Source: Dehalococcoidia bacterium
GTDB taxonomy: Bacteria; Chloroflexota; Dehalococcoidia; Dehalococcoidales; Fen-1064
Reading direction: 5' to 3'
Assembly (NCBI GenBank): GCA_003153955.1
Contig: PMCB01000097.1
Location: forward strand, 37,998-54,069
Length of the DNA stretch: 16,072 bases
The position numbers and the translations under genes were made by a program. Positions 1 to 6,577 of this stretch are shown in pieces. The notes below the pieces were generated by a model, which made no database searches, had not been told where the DNA came from, and saw only the letters and a program-made list of their open reading frames with translations. The first letter of the stretch is position 1, and each line of letters opens with the position of its first letter.

Positions 1-902
1 CAGTTGGTAACCACATTGTCCAGCCAAGAAATTCTCTGGCAGCCGTAATCGTAAGCTCCCGGTATGCCAATGGTCTGTGCGCGGGAATCTTCCATGTGGA
101 CCAGTTCCGGAACATCGGCTAAACCGGTCCGAGCATCTACCATATCAGCGCCCTGATGCCGCTGGAAAAATCCCATGGCCAAACCGTGCGCCTTGATGAA
201 GGGGCTGCCAGCGCCGATGAGCCAGGCATAAATATCACGGCGGGATAGTGGGCCTTTGATGACAGGTTGCAGCGCATCGCCGACAACAACGTCTTCCCAG
301 TAACGAGGAGTCGCTCCGCGGACAATTTCGGACTCGTAATCTTTATAAATTTTATCCAGTTCTTCTTTGGTATATTCTGCCGCTTTGATATCCGCATACT
401 TGCCTTTATCTTCAGCCGCTTTACGCGCGGCACGTACACACCAATCATGTGCCTTGGCGACCAGTTCTTCCCTCTGGTTGTAATATTTGATATCGTGGTA
501 TTGAATTACCGTTTTTCCGGCCATCTGGCTGTCTTTTACCAGAACATCTACCAACTCATTGGTATAGGTAAAAGTATCACCCTCCAGGATGGGTTTATAG
601 AATTCCCACTGGTCACCGGAATGCCAGGCATGGACACCGGGCATACCCCTACCCTGTGCCGCCCAGTAAACGCTGTATAGAAAAGTCGGCGGGGCTACCA
701 GCTTGCCAAACTTGGATTTCTTTGCATAATCTGGGTCGGTAAAGAGGGGATTGACATCTCCGATACCGTCGCAATAATGGGCAATGGTATCTCTGGTCGC
801 CGAAGTATTAAAATAAGGACGCCGCGGCTTCCAAATAATATTCATCCTCTTTTTTAATTCATCAATCATTTCCTGGGTGATTTCTGTTGCATCAATAGCC
901 AT
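1..902 (-). CDS. FAS1-like / MaoC-type acyl dehydratase (3' end beyond left edge)
   Basis: This is a 300-residue open frame that starts at an ATG at 902 and is still open at base 1, so the C-terminus is missing. The ATG follows a GGAGAA Shine-Dalgarno. The N-terminal part (about 15-155) looks like a FAS1-like/MaoC N-terminal hot-dog dehydratase: YCDGIGDVNPLFTDPDYA at 43-60, then FGKLVAPPTFL at 65-75. Hydratases of this class use an Asp and a His in a GDxNPxH context; here Asp49 is kept but the His place is Phe54, as often seen in the non-catalytic half of double hot-dog enzymes. A second hot-dog domain starts near 197 (TPRYWEDVVVGD), so the active half may lie partly beyond the edge. The family hydrates or dehydrates acyl-CoA-type thioesters. 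It is last in a minus-strand operon after an SDR, an ICL/PEPM lyase and an aconitase-type hydratase, suggesting handling of a CoA ester in the same pathway. The exact substrate is unknown. Confidence 0.8.
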   Translation of the reverse strand, partial: MAIDATEITQEMIDELKKRMNIIWKPRRPYFNTSATRDTIAHYCDGIGDVNPLFTDPDYAKKSKFGKLVAPPTFLYSVYWAAQGRGMPGVHAWHSGDQWEFYKPILEGDTFTYTNELVDVLVKDSQMAGKTVIQYHDIKYYNQREELVAKAHDWCVRAARKAAEDKGKYADIKAAEYTKEELDKIYKDYESEIVRGATPRYWEDVVVGDALQPVIKGPLSRRDIYAWLIGAGSPFIKAHGLAMGFFQRHQGADMVDARTGLADVPELVHMEDSRAQTIGIPGAYDYGCQRISWLDNVVTN

Positions 903-973
903 CGATTCACTTTCTCCATTTTTAATCAATTATTCAAATGAATACCCCGAATGGGTATAAATTTCTGGATTCT

Positions 974-1735
974 CTAAACTATTTTGGGAATCGCTCCGTC
1001 GACGGACAGGACCTGTCCTGTGACATAGGAAGAAGCATCGGAAGCGAAATAGACCACTGCCCAGGCGATGTCCTCAGGAACACCGAGACGCCCCAGGGGA
1101 CAGGATTTACGGCGGCGTTCCCGCATTTCCGGGTCACCGGGACCGGTGGGCACAGCCCCCGGGGCGATAGCGTTCACACGGATATTATAAGGCCCCAGAA
1201 CGTGGGCCATCGTCTGTGTCAGGTTATTGACCCCGGCTTTAGCGGCACCATAAGGCATGCTTACGAGCGACGGCATATAAGCGTACCAGGAGGAAATATT
1301 AATGATATTGCCTTTCTTCTGCTGTATCATGGTTTTGGCGGCGATTTGACTGCAGAGAAAGATACTTTTAAGGTTCAGATCAATGGCTGCATCCCAAATC
1401 TCTTCGGTTACTTGCAGCGGAGGAACCCGCATTTCTTTGGTAGTGCCGCCGGCATTGTTGACCAGGATATCAAGAGTACCAAAGACTTCAACCGTTTTAT
1501 TTACCAGGTTCTCGACTTGAGCGCTTTGGCAAACATCGGTTTGTATGGCGATGGATTTTCTCCCCAGCGTTTCTATTTCCCGCACCGTTTCCGCAGCCGT
1601 CGCAGTATCCCGGTTGGCTACTATAATATTCGCTCCGGCCTGCGCTAAGGCGAGGCAGATACCTTTACCGATTCCGCGTCCCCCGCCGGTAACAATAGCG
1701 GTTCTTCCTGTCAAATCAAATACAGGTAAATTCAT
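974..1735 (-). CDS. SDR family oxidoreductase (FabG-like)
   Basis: A 253-residue classical short-chain dehydrogenase/reductase, the usual family length. The Rossmann dinucleotide motif TGGGRGIG is at 16-23, D67-V68 contacts adenine in the family, and NNAG is at 93-96. The catalytic set Asn121, Ser149, Tyr162 and Lys166 (YGAAK) is complete with normal spacing. The C-terminus has the typical YVTGQVLSVDG signature. Asn41-Arg42 after the second strand, rather than an acidic residue, hints at NADP(H) preference (inference). Expected reaction: reversible oxidation of a hydroxyl on a small or acyl substrate in the cytoplasm. The start has an AGGGAG Shine-Dalgarno about 11 bases upstream. It lies 23 bases after the ICL/PEPM lyase gene and 71 bases before the hot-dog dehydratase gene, so it probably belongs to the same operon. 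An SDR beside a dehydratase resembles a beta-oxidation-like pair, but the sequence does not identify the substrate. Confidence 0.9.
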   Translation of the reverse strand: MNLPVFDLTGRTAIVTGGGRGIGKGICLALAQAGANIIVANRDTATAAETVREIETLGRKSIAIQTDVCQSAQVENLVNKTVEVFGTLDILVNNAGGTTKEMRVPPLQVTEEIWDAAIDLNLKSIFLCSQIAAKTMIQQKKGNIINISSWYAYMPSLVSMPYGAAKAGVNNLTQTMAHVLGPYNIRVNAIAPGAVPTGPGDPEMRERRRKSCPLGRLGVPEDIAWAVVYFASDASSYVTGQVLSVDGAIPKIV

Positions 1736-1758
1736 GTTGGCTAATTCTCCCTTTCCGC

Positions 1759-2670
1759 TCAGTCAGCTTTTTTTTCAGGCTCCATCAGCACATATTTTCT
1801 TTCTAATTCGGTGAATAAATCGATGCCGCGCAGCGTGTTCAAATATTGCCAGTAAGGCCCGCCGGGCGCCGGATAACCCTCAAGTGTCCCCTTCTCAAAA
1901 AGCCCTTTGTATAGTTCTATGACATATTTGGCGACGGCGCTGTTGGGCGGTCCAGGTACCCACATTTTGGCCCCGATTTCCTCATAATCTTTAGCGGAGA
2001 AATCATGTGGGCCCATTGCCCAGATTTTTACATCCGGCGCCCCTATTTTCTTGAAAAGTTCCTGGAGGGTCTCTTTGTTTCTGACTTTGAATTTTGAGGT
2101 CGGGGGAATTGCATGAGGGAGGATAACATCTACGCCCAGTTTGATACAGCCTTTGGCGCGGATTAGTAATTCCTCATCACCCAGTGTAGCCGCGGCGTCG
2201 ATTCTGGCGACAATGACAAAATCCTTGTCTTCTTTATTCCGCGCTTCCAACACCGCCCCTATCTTGCCGTAAAATTCCTCACGGGGAAGGACCTCCTGCA
2301 CCGCCAGGAACGGGCATTTGGTAGGATGTTTCTGGTCGTCAAGAAACATACCGGCAGCGCCAACCTTGATCAGTTCGGTGGTCGTGCGGTAAGCCGCCAA
2401 AGCGCCCCCGTACCCGTCATCAGCATCGACAATTAGGGGGACTTTAATTGAATTTACCATATATTTAGCACAATTTACGATTTCGCTGGCCGTAGCAATG
2501 CCGACATCCGGCATACCCAGTTGCGAGTCGCGGACACCCGCACCGCTCTGGAAAACGGCTTTAAAACCTACCAGCTCGGCACATCTGGCTGTAATACAAT
2601 CATAGGCGCCCGGCACCAGCAAAAGCCCCGGTTCATTCAGTAAATTACGCAGCATGGTTGTCTTTTTCAT
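1759..2670 (-). CDS. Isocitrate lyase/PEP mutase superfamily C-C lyase
   Basis: A 303-residue protein of the ICL/phosphonomutase superfamily, which includes methylisocitrate lyase (PrpB), 2,3-dimethylmalate lyase, oxaloacetate decarboxylase and PEP mutase. The N-terminus has the family pattern LLVPGAYDCITARCAE (17-32) and FQSGAGVRDSQLG (40-52). The Mg2+-binding strand is VDADDGYG at 81-88 (usual form DADTGYG) and the next metal/active strand is FLDDQ at 109-113. The gating loop, usually KRCGH in lyases, reads TKCPF at 117-121, so catalytic Cys119 is retained but the Gly-His pair is lost. Cysteine retention argues for lyase rather than phosphonomutase chemistry. ARIDA matches the usual ARTDA strand. 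It follows the aconitase-type small subunit by 39 bases. By analogy with the dmdAB-dml genes of Eubacterium barkeri, it may split a 2-alkylmalate-type product into pyruvate or a 2-oxoacid plus a short acid; this is inference. PrpB-like or oxaloacetate decarboxylase-like roles remain possible. Confidence 0.85.
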   Translation of the reverse strand: MKKTTMLRNLLNEPGLLLVPGAYDCITARCAELVGFKAVFQSGAGVRDSQLGMPDVGIATASEIVNCAKYMVNSIKVPLIVDADDGYGGALAAYRTTTELIKVGAAGMFLDDQKHPTKCPFLAVQEVLPREEFYGKIGAVLEARNKEDKDFVIVARIDAAATLGDEELLIRAKGCIKLGVDVILPHAIPPTSKFKVRNKETLQELFKKIGAPDVKIWAMGPHDFSAKDYEEIGAKMWVPGPPNSAVAKYVIELYKGLFEKGTLEGYPAPGGPYWQYLNTLRGIDLFTELERKYVLMEPEKKAD

Positions 2671-2709
2671 CTAATTTCCCTCTATATTTAATTAATTTTT
2701 CCGCACGAA

Positions 2710-3234
2710 TTACTTCTTGACCTTGCCTGCCGCTACCAGCTTATCAGCGTATGGGTCCATACCGCCGACTTCGAGGATTTCCTGTAAAAAGTCAGGGAAG
2801 GGCGTGAACTTTAGTGCCTTTCCCGTAGTGAGATTGTTAATCGTACCGGCGTGTAAATCAACTTCCAGTTCATTTCCCGCTTTCGCAAACTCATTGATAC
2901 CCTTCAGTTCAACGATAGGTAATCCCACCGCAATCGAATTACGGAAGAAATTACGGTCGAAAGATTCCGCGATAACGCAGGCTATCCCGCACTGTTTTAT
3001 TGCCAGGTTCGCCTGGAAATGGTCGTGGCCGCAGCCCATGTTAGTGCCGGCCACCATGATGTCGCCTTTCTTTACTTTTTTGGCAAAATCAGGGTCGACA
3101 TTAGCCATGCACCAGTTCCCGACGTCTTCCAGTTTGATTAAACCGGCGTCGAATTTCCGGAACGGAACAATTTCATAGTCAACATCCAAGTTATCGCCGA
3201 AAACCCAGACATTACCTTTAAATTTTAAAGCCAT
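2710..3234 (-). CDS. LeuD/aconitase-type hydratase small subunit
   Basis: A 174-residue swivel-domain subunit of the 3-isopropylmalate dehydratase/homoaconitase family (LeuD usually 160-200 residues). The start of the fold, VWVFGDNLDVDYEIVP (9-24), matches the usual GDNIDTD-type opening, and FDRNFFRNSIAVGLP (92-106) matches the FxRxFYRNxINxGLP motif. The substrate-binding loop normally reads FGCGSSREHA; here it is MGCGHDHFQA at 66-75, so the Ser-Ser-Arg-Glu-His stretch is replaced. In LeuD and aconitase this loop's Arg and Ser bind a substrate carboxylate, so substrate specificity has probably changed. The gene starts 12 bases after the large-subunit stop, and that stop codon abuts the Shine-Dalgarno (GGGAG), so the two are very likely translationally coupled and form a heteromeric cytoplasmic enzyme. 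The dimethylmaleate hydratase small subunit (DmdB) is a plausible relative given the lyase next door. Ordinary leucine-pathway LeuD is less likely because no leuA or leuB is present and the motif diverges. Confidence 0.87.
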   Translation of the reverse strand: MALKFKGNVWVFGDNLDVDYEIVPFRKFDAGLIKLEDVGNWCMANVDPDFAKKVKKGDIMVAGTNMGCGHDHFQANLAIKQCGIACVIAESFDRNFFRNSIAVGLPIVELKGINEFAKAGNELEVDLHAGTINNLTTGKALKFTPFPDFLQEILEVGGMDPYADKLVAAGKVKK

Positions 3235-3246
3235 TTTCGATTCTCC

Positions 3247-4536
3247 CTATAAGTATTTGCGCGGGTCGGTTATTTTTCCTTCGATAGCGGAAGCAGCGAC
3301 GGTGGCGGCGCTGCCCAGATAAACCTGCGCGCTTTCATCTCCCATGCGGCCTGGTAAATTGGTCGTGCTGGAGGTGATGCATACCTCGTTTTTCGCCAGG
3401 GGAGTGTAAAAACCGGGACACATTCCGCAGCCCGGAGCGCAAATAAAGCAGCCGGCATCCAGCAAGGTGGAGATTACTCCTTCCTTATCGACACGCGACA
3501 TCGAGTCCGTGGATCCTGGCGTAATGTTGAAGAGGACCTTGGGATGGACCTTGCGGCCCTTCAGGATTCTTGCTGCCATCCGCAAATCTTCATCACGGCC
3601 GCTGGCGCAGGAACCGAGGAATGCGTTAGTAACCGGCGTGCCTTCGACGTCTTTGATATTATGCACCAGGTGCCGATCCGGCGGTACTACGACCTGCGGC
3701 TCGATTTTAGAGCCGTCATAATTGTAGGTTTTGATATACTTCGCGTCTTTATCGCTGTATTGCGGTTCAAAATGAACTTTGGTCCGCGCTTTGAAAAAGT
3801 CGATAATTCCCTGGCTGGGATTAACGATACCGGTTTTAGCTCCTGTAAACATGGCGAGACAGCACATCGATTGGCGCCCGTCCATGCTCATACTATCCAT
3901 TACCGGCCCGGTGAATTCCATGACCTGATATATTGCACCGGTAGGACCGATTTGACCGAGGATGTATTCATAAACATCACGGCCCATCACGCCGTCCTGC
4001 AATTTACCCGTGATATTGAATTTAATGCTTTCCGGCACGCGGAACCAGGTCCAACCGGTGCGCAAAAAAGCAGGAGCAGAGGCGGACATGCAGCTGCCGA
4101 AGCAGCCGACACCGCCGACGGTGATGGCATGTCCGTCAGTCATCGCCGAGAAATAGACACTGCCGGGCAGCGCCAGGGCTTTCTCAACCGCGAGGTGATG
4201 GCAATTGCCGATGCGGCCCAATTCCAGAATATTTTCATCAGCCACGCCCAATTGCTTTAACCAGTTACTATTGCGGCGGTGGTTTTCACGGTTAGTCGTG
4301 GTAGAACCGACCCGGGTATAGGAACCGCAATGTTCCGGAGCGAAGATTATCTTGCTTGGGTCAAACAGCGTCCAGTCCTGGCTCTTCCATTTGCCGAAGC
4401 GTTCCGACATATCCGTGCCCGTTAAAATGAACGGGTGGTCGATTCTGGATGCCGAAAATTGAACGTATTCACCGGGTGAAACTTCTGATTTACCGACAGC
4501 CTTTGCCATAATCTTTTCAATAATCGTTTTTCCCAA
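3247..4536 (-). CDS. LeuC/aconitase-type hydratase large subunit, [4Fe-4S]
   Basis: This is the Fe-S subunit of a 3-isopropylmalate dehydratase/homoaconitase-type hydro-lyase, 429 residues from the chosen TTG start. That start is 9 bases after a strong GGAGG and gives the family-typical N-terminus LGKTIIEKIMAKAVGK; an in-frame ATG at 4563 would add 9 residues but has only a weak GGAA. The three cluster cysteines are Cys310 in LGSCASGR and Cys370/Cys373 in APGCGMC. The late motif SSTTNLPGRMGD (389-400) is intact. Several conserved positions differ: DSHT is DGHA (134-137), GSCTN is GSCAS, and the NMxxExGA region reads CCLAMFTGA. The subunit should add or remove water across an alpha,beta-unsaturated or hydroxy dicarboxylate. 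With the adjacent small subunit and ICL/PEPM lyase it resembles the DmdA/DmdB/Dml hydratase-lyase module. This comparison rests on gene content, not on measured similarity. It is the first gene of the operon. Confidence 0.87.
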   Translation of the reverse strand: MGKTIIEKIMAKAVGKSEVSPGEYVQFSASRIDHPFILTGTDMSERFGKWKSQDWTLFDPSKIIFAPEHCGSYTRVGSTTTNRENHRRNSNWLKQLGVADENILELGRIGNCHHLAVEKALALPGSVYFSAMTDGHAITVGGVGCFGSCMSASAPAFLRTGWTWFRVPESIKFNITGKLQDGVMGRDVYEYILGQIGPTGAIYQVMEFTGPVMDSMSMDGRQSMCCLAMFTGAKTGIVNPSQGIIDFFKARTKVHFEPQYSDKDAKYIKTYNYDGSKIEPQVVVPPDRHLVHNIKDVEGTPVTNAFLGSCASGRDEDLRMAARILKGRKVHPKVLFNITPGSTDSMSRVDKEGVISTLLDAGCFICAPGCGMCPGFYTPLAKNEVCITSSTTNLPGRMGDESAQVYLGSAATVAASAIEGKITDPRKYL

Positions 4537-4545
4537 TTGGCGCAA

Positions 4546-4550
4546 CCTCC
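4546..4550 (-). promoter_or_regulatory. Shine-Dalgarno that decides the TTG start of the large subunit
   Basis: On the minus strand GGAGG (inside GGAAGGGAGG, 4555-4546) sits 9 bases before TTG at 4536-4534. No comparable site precedes the upstream ATG at 4563, which has only GGAA a few bases away. The protein beginning at the TTG matches the conserved N-terminus of LeuC-type proteins, so both signals favour the internal start. Confidence 0.65.
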
Positions 4551-4637
4551 CTTCCGGTCTCATATTTCCAGTCTATATTGGCGAAGTGGACTTCTATATT
4601 AATCATACAATAATAAATATTTTTTGCCGCAAAACAG

Positions 4638-4677
4638 ACTGAAATTCAGTTGTAAATGCAGGGCATGGAATTCAGTT
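4638..4677. repeat. Small palindrome and direct repeat upstream of the hydratase operon
   Basis: ACTGAA-A-TTCAGT (4638-4650) is a perfect 6-base inverted repeat around one central A. AATTCAGTT occurs at 4643-4651 and again at 4669-4677, 26 bases apart. Both lie in the 150-base gap between the kinase-like gene and the hydratase operon, upstream of the operon start. They could be an operator with two half-sites or a weak transcript hairpin. A possible minus-strand promoter nearby (TTGCGG, 19 bases, TATGAT) is too weak to call. The sequence alone does not decide function. Confidence 0.3.
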
Positions 4678-4712
4678 CTCTGTTGCCAGGTCGTTAATCA
4701 GATTTATCGCTG

Positions 4713-5369
4713 CTATTTTCTGGCTTCTAGGTTAACATCACTAAAGCGGGCTTGTAAAGTTTTAATAATAACGTCTTCGGCTTTATCCAACCCTAAAACA
4801 CCGGTATCGAGCGAGAGATGATATTGGCGGGCATCGAGCCAATCCTGTCCGGTCAAAGCCTTGAGATAATATCCCCGGTCCTGGTCGATGGAATTAATTA
4901 ATTTTAACGCCTCGGCTGCCGTAACTTTATATAATTCCTGAACACGCTGCTGACGGAAGTTGATATCAGCATGTAAGAATACACTTAAACATCCCGGATG
5001 CTGGCGCAGGACGAAGTGGGCGCCGCGCCCGACGATAACCGCGCTGCGTTGGTTGGCAATCCGTGTAATAATGTCGGATTCAACTTTATAAAGATTTTTG
5101 TCATTAAGGGTATCGATTGGCGGCGGGTCATACGCCCACGAAGTAGTATCCACAAAAGATTGCAGCATCGCCTGCCAGCGGGATGTTACTTTCTCATCCC
5201 GGACTGCCAGGTTCTCTTCGGGGATTTTAAGTTCTTCGGCAGCCTGACGCACGATTTCATGATCCAAATAGAGGGCGTTCAAACGAAAGGCTAACCGCTG
5301 TCCCAGGTAGGCTCCTCCGCTTCCCAATTGGCGGCTGATAGTGATGACATGCGGCGCAGCTTCGGTCAT
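4713..5369 (-). CDS. Cytidylate kinase-like family protein
   Basis: A 218-residue cytoplasmic protein of the cytidylate kinase-like family, a P-loop nucleotide-kinase group common in anaerobes whose true substrate is generally unknown. It starts with VITISRQLGSGGAYLGQRLA (8-27), the variant phosphate loop of this group (SRQLGSGG rather than GPSGSGKGT of Cmk). Next comes LNALYLDHEIVRQAAEEL, corresponding to the Cmk LGFxYxD-type NMP-binding strand. VGRGAHFVL (about 113-121) is the conserved internal motif, followed by a charged alpha-helical segment with FRQQRV, where Cmk has its lid arginines. The ATG follows AAAGGAG by 5 bases. It is transcribed in the same direction as the hydratase operon but is separated from it by about 150-175 bases and has a well-formed promoter of its own, so it may be only loosely linked to that pathway. 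It is not the housekeeping Cmk, judging by the P-loop variant. Confidence 0.85.
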   Translation of the reverse strand: MTEAAPHVITISRQLGSGGAYLGQRLAFRLNALYLDHEIVRQAAEELKIPEENLAVRDEKVTSRWQAMLQSFVDTTSWAYDPPPIDTLNDKNLYKVESDIITRIANQRSAVIVGRGAHFVLRQHPGCLSVFLHADINFRQQRVQELYKVTAAEALKLINSIDQDRGYYLKALTGQDWLDARQYHLSLDTGVLGLDKAEDVIIKTLQARFSDVNLEARK

Positions 5370-5433
5370 GTTGGCTCCTTTATTTCTTGAAAAGTTTGGT
5401 AATTATCTATAATCACGCATTTTATTACGGAAT

Positions 5434-5462
5434 ATTATATACCCATCTCTAAGAGAGGACAA
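5434..5462 (-). promoter_or_regulatory. Promoter of the cytidylate kinase-like gene, palindrome in spacer
   Basis: On the minus strand, -35 TTGTCC (5462-5457) and a consensus -10 TATAAT (5439-5434) are separated by exactly 17 bases. The spacer contains the perfect inverted repeat TCTCT-N-AGAGA (5446-5456), a possible repressor site. The implied start is near 5427, giving a leader of about 57 bases before the ATG at 5369. Confidence 0.55.
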
Positions 5463-5530
5463 CACAAAATTTCCGGAATGCAGTCAGAATCTCAGGACAT
5501 TCGGATGAAATATTGCTATTTTGAAAAAGA

Positions 5531-6322
5531 TTATTGTAATTTCGGTGAATTGAAATACAGCCCGGAGATTTTCCGGCTGCCGTCAAAAGAAATGGAAACC
5601 CACACCCCAGCAGGTTCAAGACTGTATTGGGCATAATATTCAATCGTTAAAATATTATTAGTGGAGGTGACGATTTCGAATTCTTTGGACTGGTAATCAC
5701 CAACTGTTGATGACATCAGTTTGTAAAGTTTGGAAAAAGCCGATTGAGACATGGCCTTTTTCATCGTCTGATTGAAGTCTTTCGTAAAACCAGCCAGATC
5801 GTTGTTTTGCAGGGAAACCAGCGCATTCTCGGTTTCCAAATCGGCATAAGACCGTAAGTCACTGACATCTATTGGTTTTCCGGCCAGGCTTGGAGAACTG
5901 AGCACCAGACCCTGTACTTCATAACTGCTGTTAACCGGTTGCACAGTTACAGACACCGAAACACCGGCCGGTTCTTTGGAATATTGTGCGATATAAATAA
6001 CAGAAACAGATCCACTTTTATTCGTCATACTGAAGAATAAATCAGACTGATAATCCCCTACCGCAGTTTGCATTTGACTGTAAAACTTGTCAAAAGCAGA
6101 CTTGTTAATGGCATTTTTCATTGTCTGACTGAAACTTTGTGAGAAACCGGCGTAGTCATTATTATTTAGAGAAGTCAGAATATTTGTGACTATCGGGTCA
6201 ACTGAAGTTTGAACCACGGCGGTATTCACCGGAGTCGCTGTTGGCCCACATCCACTCAGCAAAGCAGCGATTCCTAATATTGCCAATGCTCCCATCACAA
6301 ATTTTTTGATTTTATTTCTCAT
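5531..6322 (-). CDS. Lipoprotein with two tandem DUF3887-like repeats
   Basis: A 263-residue predicted secreted lipoprotein. Residues 1-25 form a lipoprotein signal: basic MRNKIKK, a hydrophobic stretch, and the lipobox LLSGC with Cys25 as the lipidation site. A short Thr/Val-rich linker follows. The mature part is an internal duplication: residues 46-146 and 165-262 align end to end with an offset of about 119. Shared landmarks are NNDYAGF/NNDLAGF, SQTMKNA/NQTMKKA, SAFDKFY/SAFSKLY, VGDYQS in both, AQYSKEPAGV/AQYSLEPAGV and SSPSL/NSPKL. The pattern resembles DUF3887, a small extracytoplasmic domain of unknown function thought to have an NTF2-like fold. It is likely anchored outside the cytoplasmic membrane. 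The start has GGAG 5 bases upstream. It is transcribed divergently from the padR-exporter cluster across a 255-base gap, so it could be co-regulated with it. No enzymatic residues are evident; ligand binding is only a guess. Confidence 0.85.
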   Translation of the reverse strand: MRNKIKKFVMGALAILGIAALLSGCGPTATPVNTAVVQTSVDPIVTNILTSLNNNDYAGFSQSFSQTMKNAINKSAFDKFYSQMQTAVGDYQSDLFFSMTNKSGSVSVIYIAQYSKEPAGVSVSVTVQPVNSSYEVQGLVLSSPSLAGKPIDVSDLRSYADLETENALVSLQNNDLAGFTKDFNQTMKKAMSQSAFSKLYKLMSSTVGDYQSKEFEIVTSTNNILTIEYYAQYSLEPAGVWVSISFDGSRKISGLYFNSPKLQ

Positions 6323-6408
6323 ATTCTCTCCGGTGTAAACAGAACGCGGCTAACTTTTGTTTTTCAATCTCTTGCCACGTCTCTTTTCAATGTTTATATA
6401 TATTTGTA

Positions 6409-6417
6409 ATTATACCA
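6409..6417 (-). promoter_or_regulatory. Extended -10 promoter of the lipoprotein gene
   Basis: On the minus strand TGGTATAAT (6417-6409) is a TGn plus consensus -10 element. No good -35 is seen at 16-18 bases, which extended -10 promoters do not need. The start would be near 6402, about 80 bases before the lipoprotein ATG at 6322. Confidence 0.45.
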
Positions 6418-6512
6418 TCGTACGCCAAACACCAGCTATTAGGAAAGAAATCAATACCGATTATCAGTTTAAATCTGCTACGATTATTCATACCCAACAA
6501 TTGAGTAGAAAC

Positions 6513-6540
6513 TTTACAAATTACCATAGTATGTTATATT
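6513..6540 (+). promoter_or_regulatory. Promoter of the padR-exporter cluster
   Basis: A -35 TTTACA (6513-6518) and -10 TATATT (6535-6540) are 16 bases apart; TATTAT at 6537-6542 is an alternative with an 18-base spacer. The transcript would start near 6547-6550, about 30 bases before the padR ATG. Confidence 0.5.
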
Positions 6541-6553
6541 ATGCAAATAACGT
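6531..6553. promoter_or_regulatory. Candidate PadR operator over the padR -10 box
   Basis: ATGTTAT (6531-6537) and ATAACGT (6547-6553) form an inverted repeat with 6 of 7 matches around a 9-base centre. PadR-family regulators bind dyads of roughly this layout with ATGT-type half-sites, often in their own promoters. The site covers the -10 element, so binding would block transcription of padR and the exporter. Assignment is inference from position and symmetry. Confidence 0.4.
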
Positions 6554-6577
6554 GTTGATTTATTAAAAGGCTGGGGA

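Noticed and set aside
2710..4536. Leucine biosynthesis leuCD
   Set aside because: No leuA or leuB is adjacent, both subunits diverge at substrate-binding motifs, and the neighbours are a lyase, an SDR and a hot-dog dehydratase.
4624..4821. A 65-residue plus-strand ORF between the hydratase operon and the kinase-like gene
   Set aside because: It runs into the kinase-like gene on the opposite strand and has no family features; it is a shadow frame.
5449..5643. A 64-residue minus-strand ORF overlapping the lipoprotein 3' end
   Set aside because: It overlaps the lipoprotein gene in another frame, crosses the promoter of the neighbouring gene and has no recognisable domain.
6357..6566. A 69-residue plus-strand ORF in the gap between the lipoprotein and padR
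   Set aside because: Its sequence is low-complexity and AT-rich, it has no convincing ribosome site, and it covers both promoters, so it looks like a chance frame.
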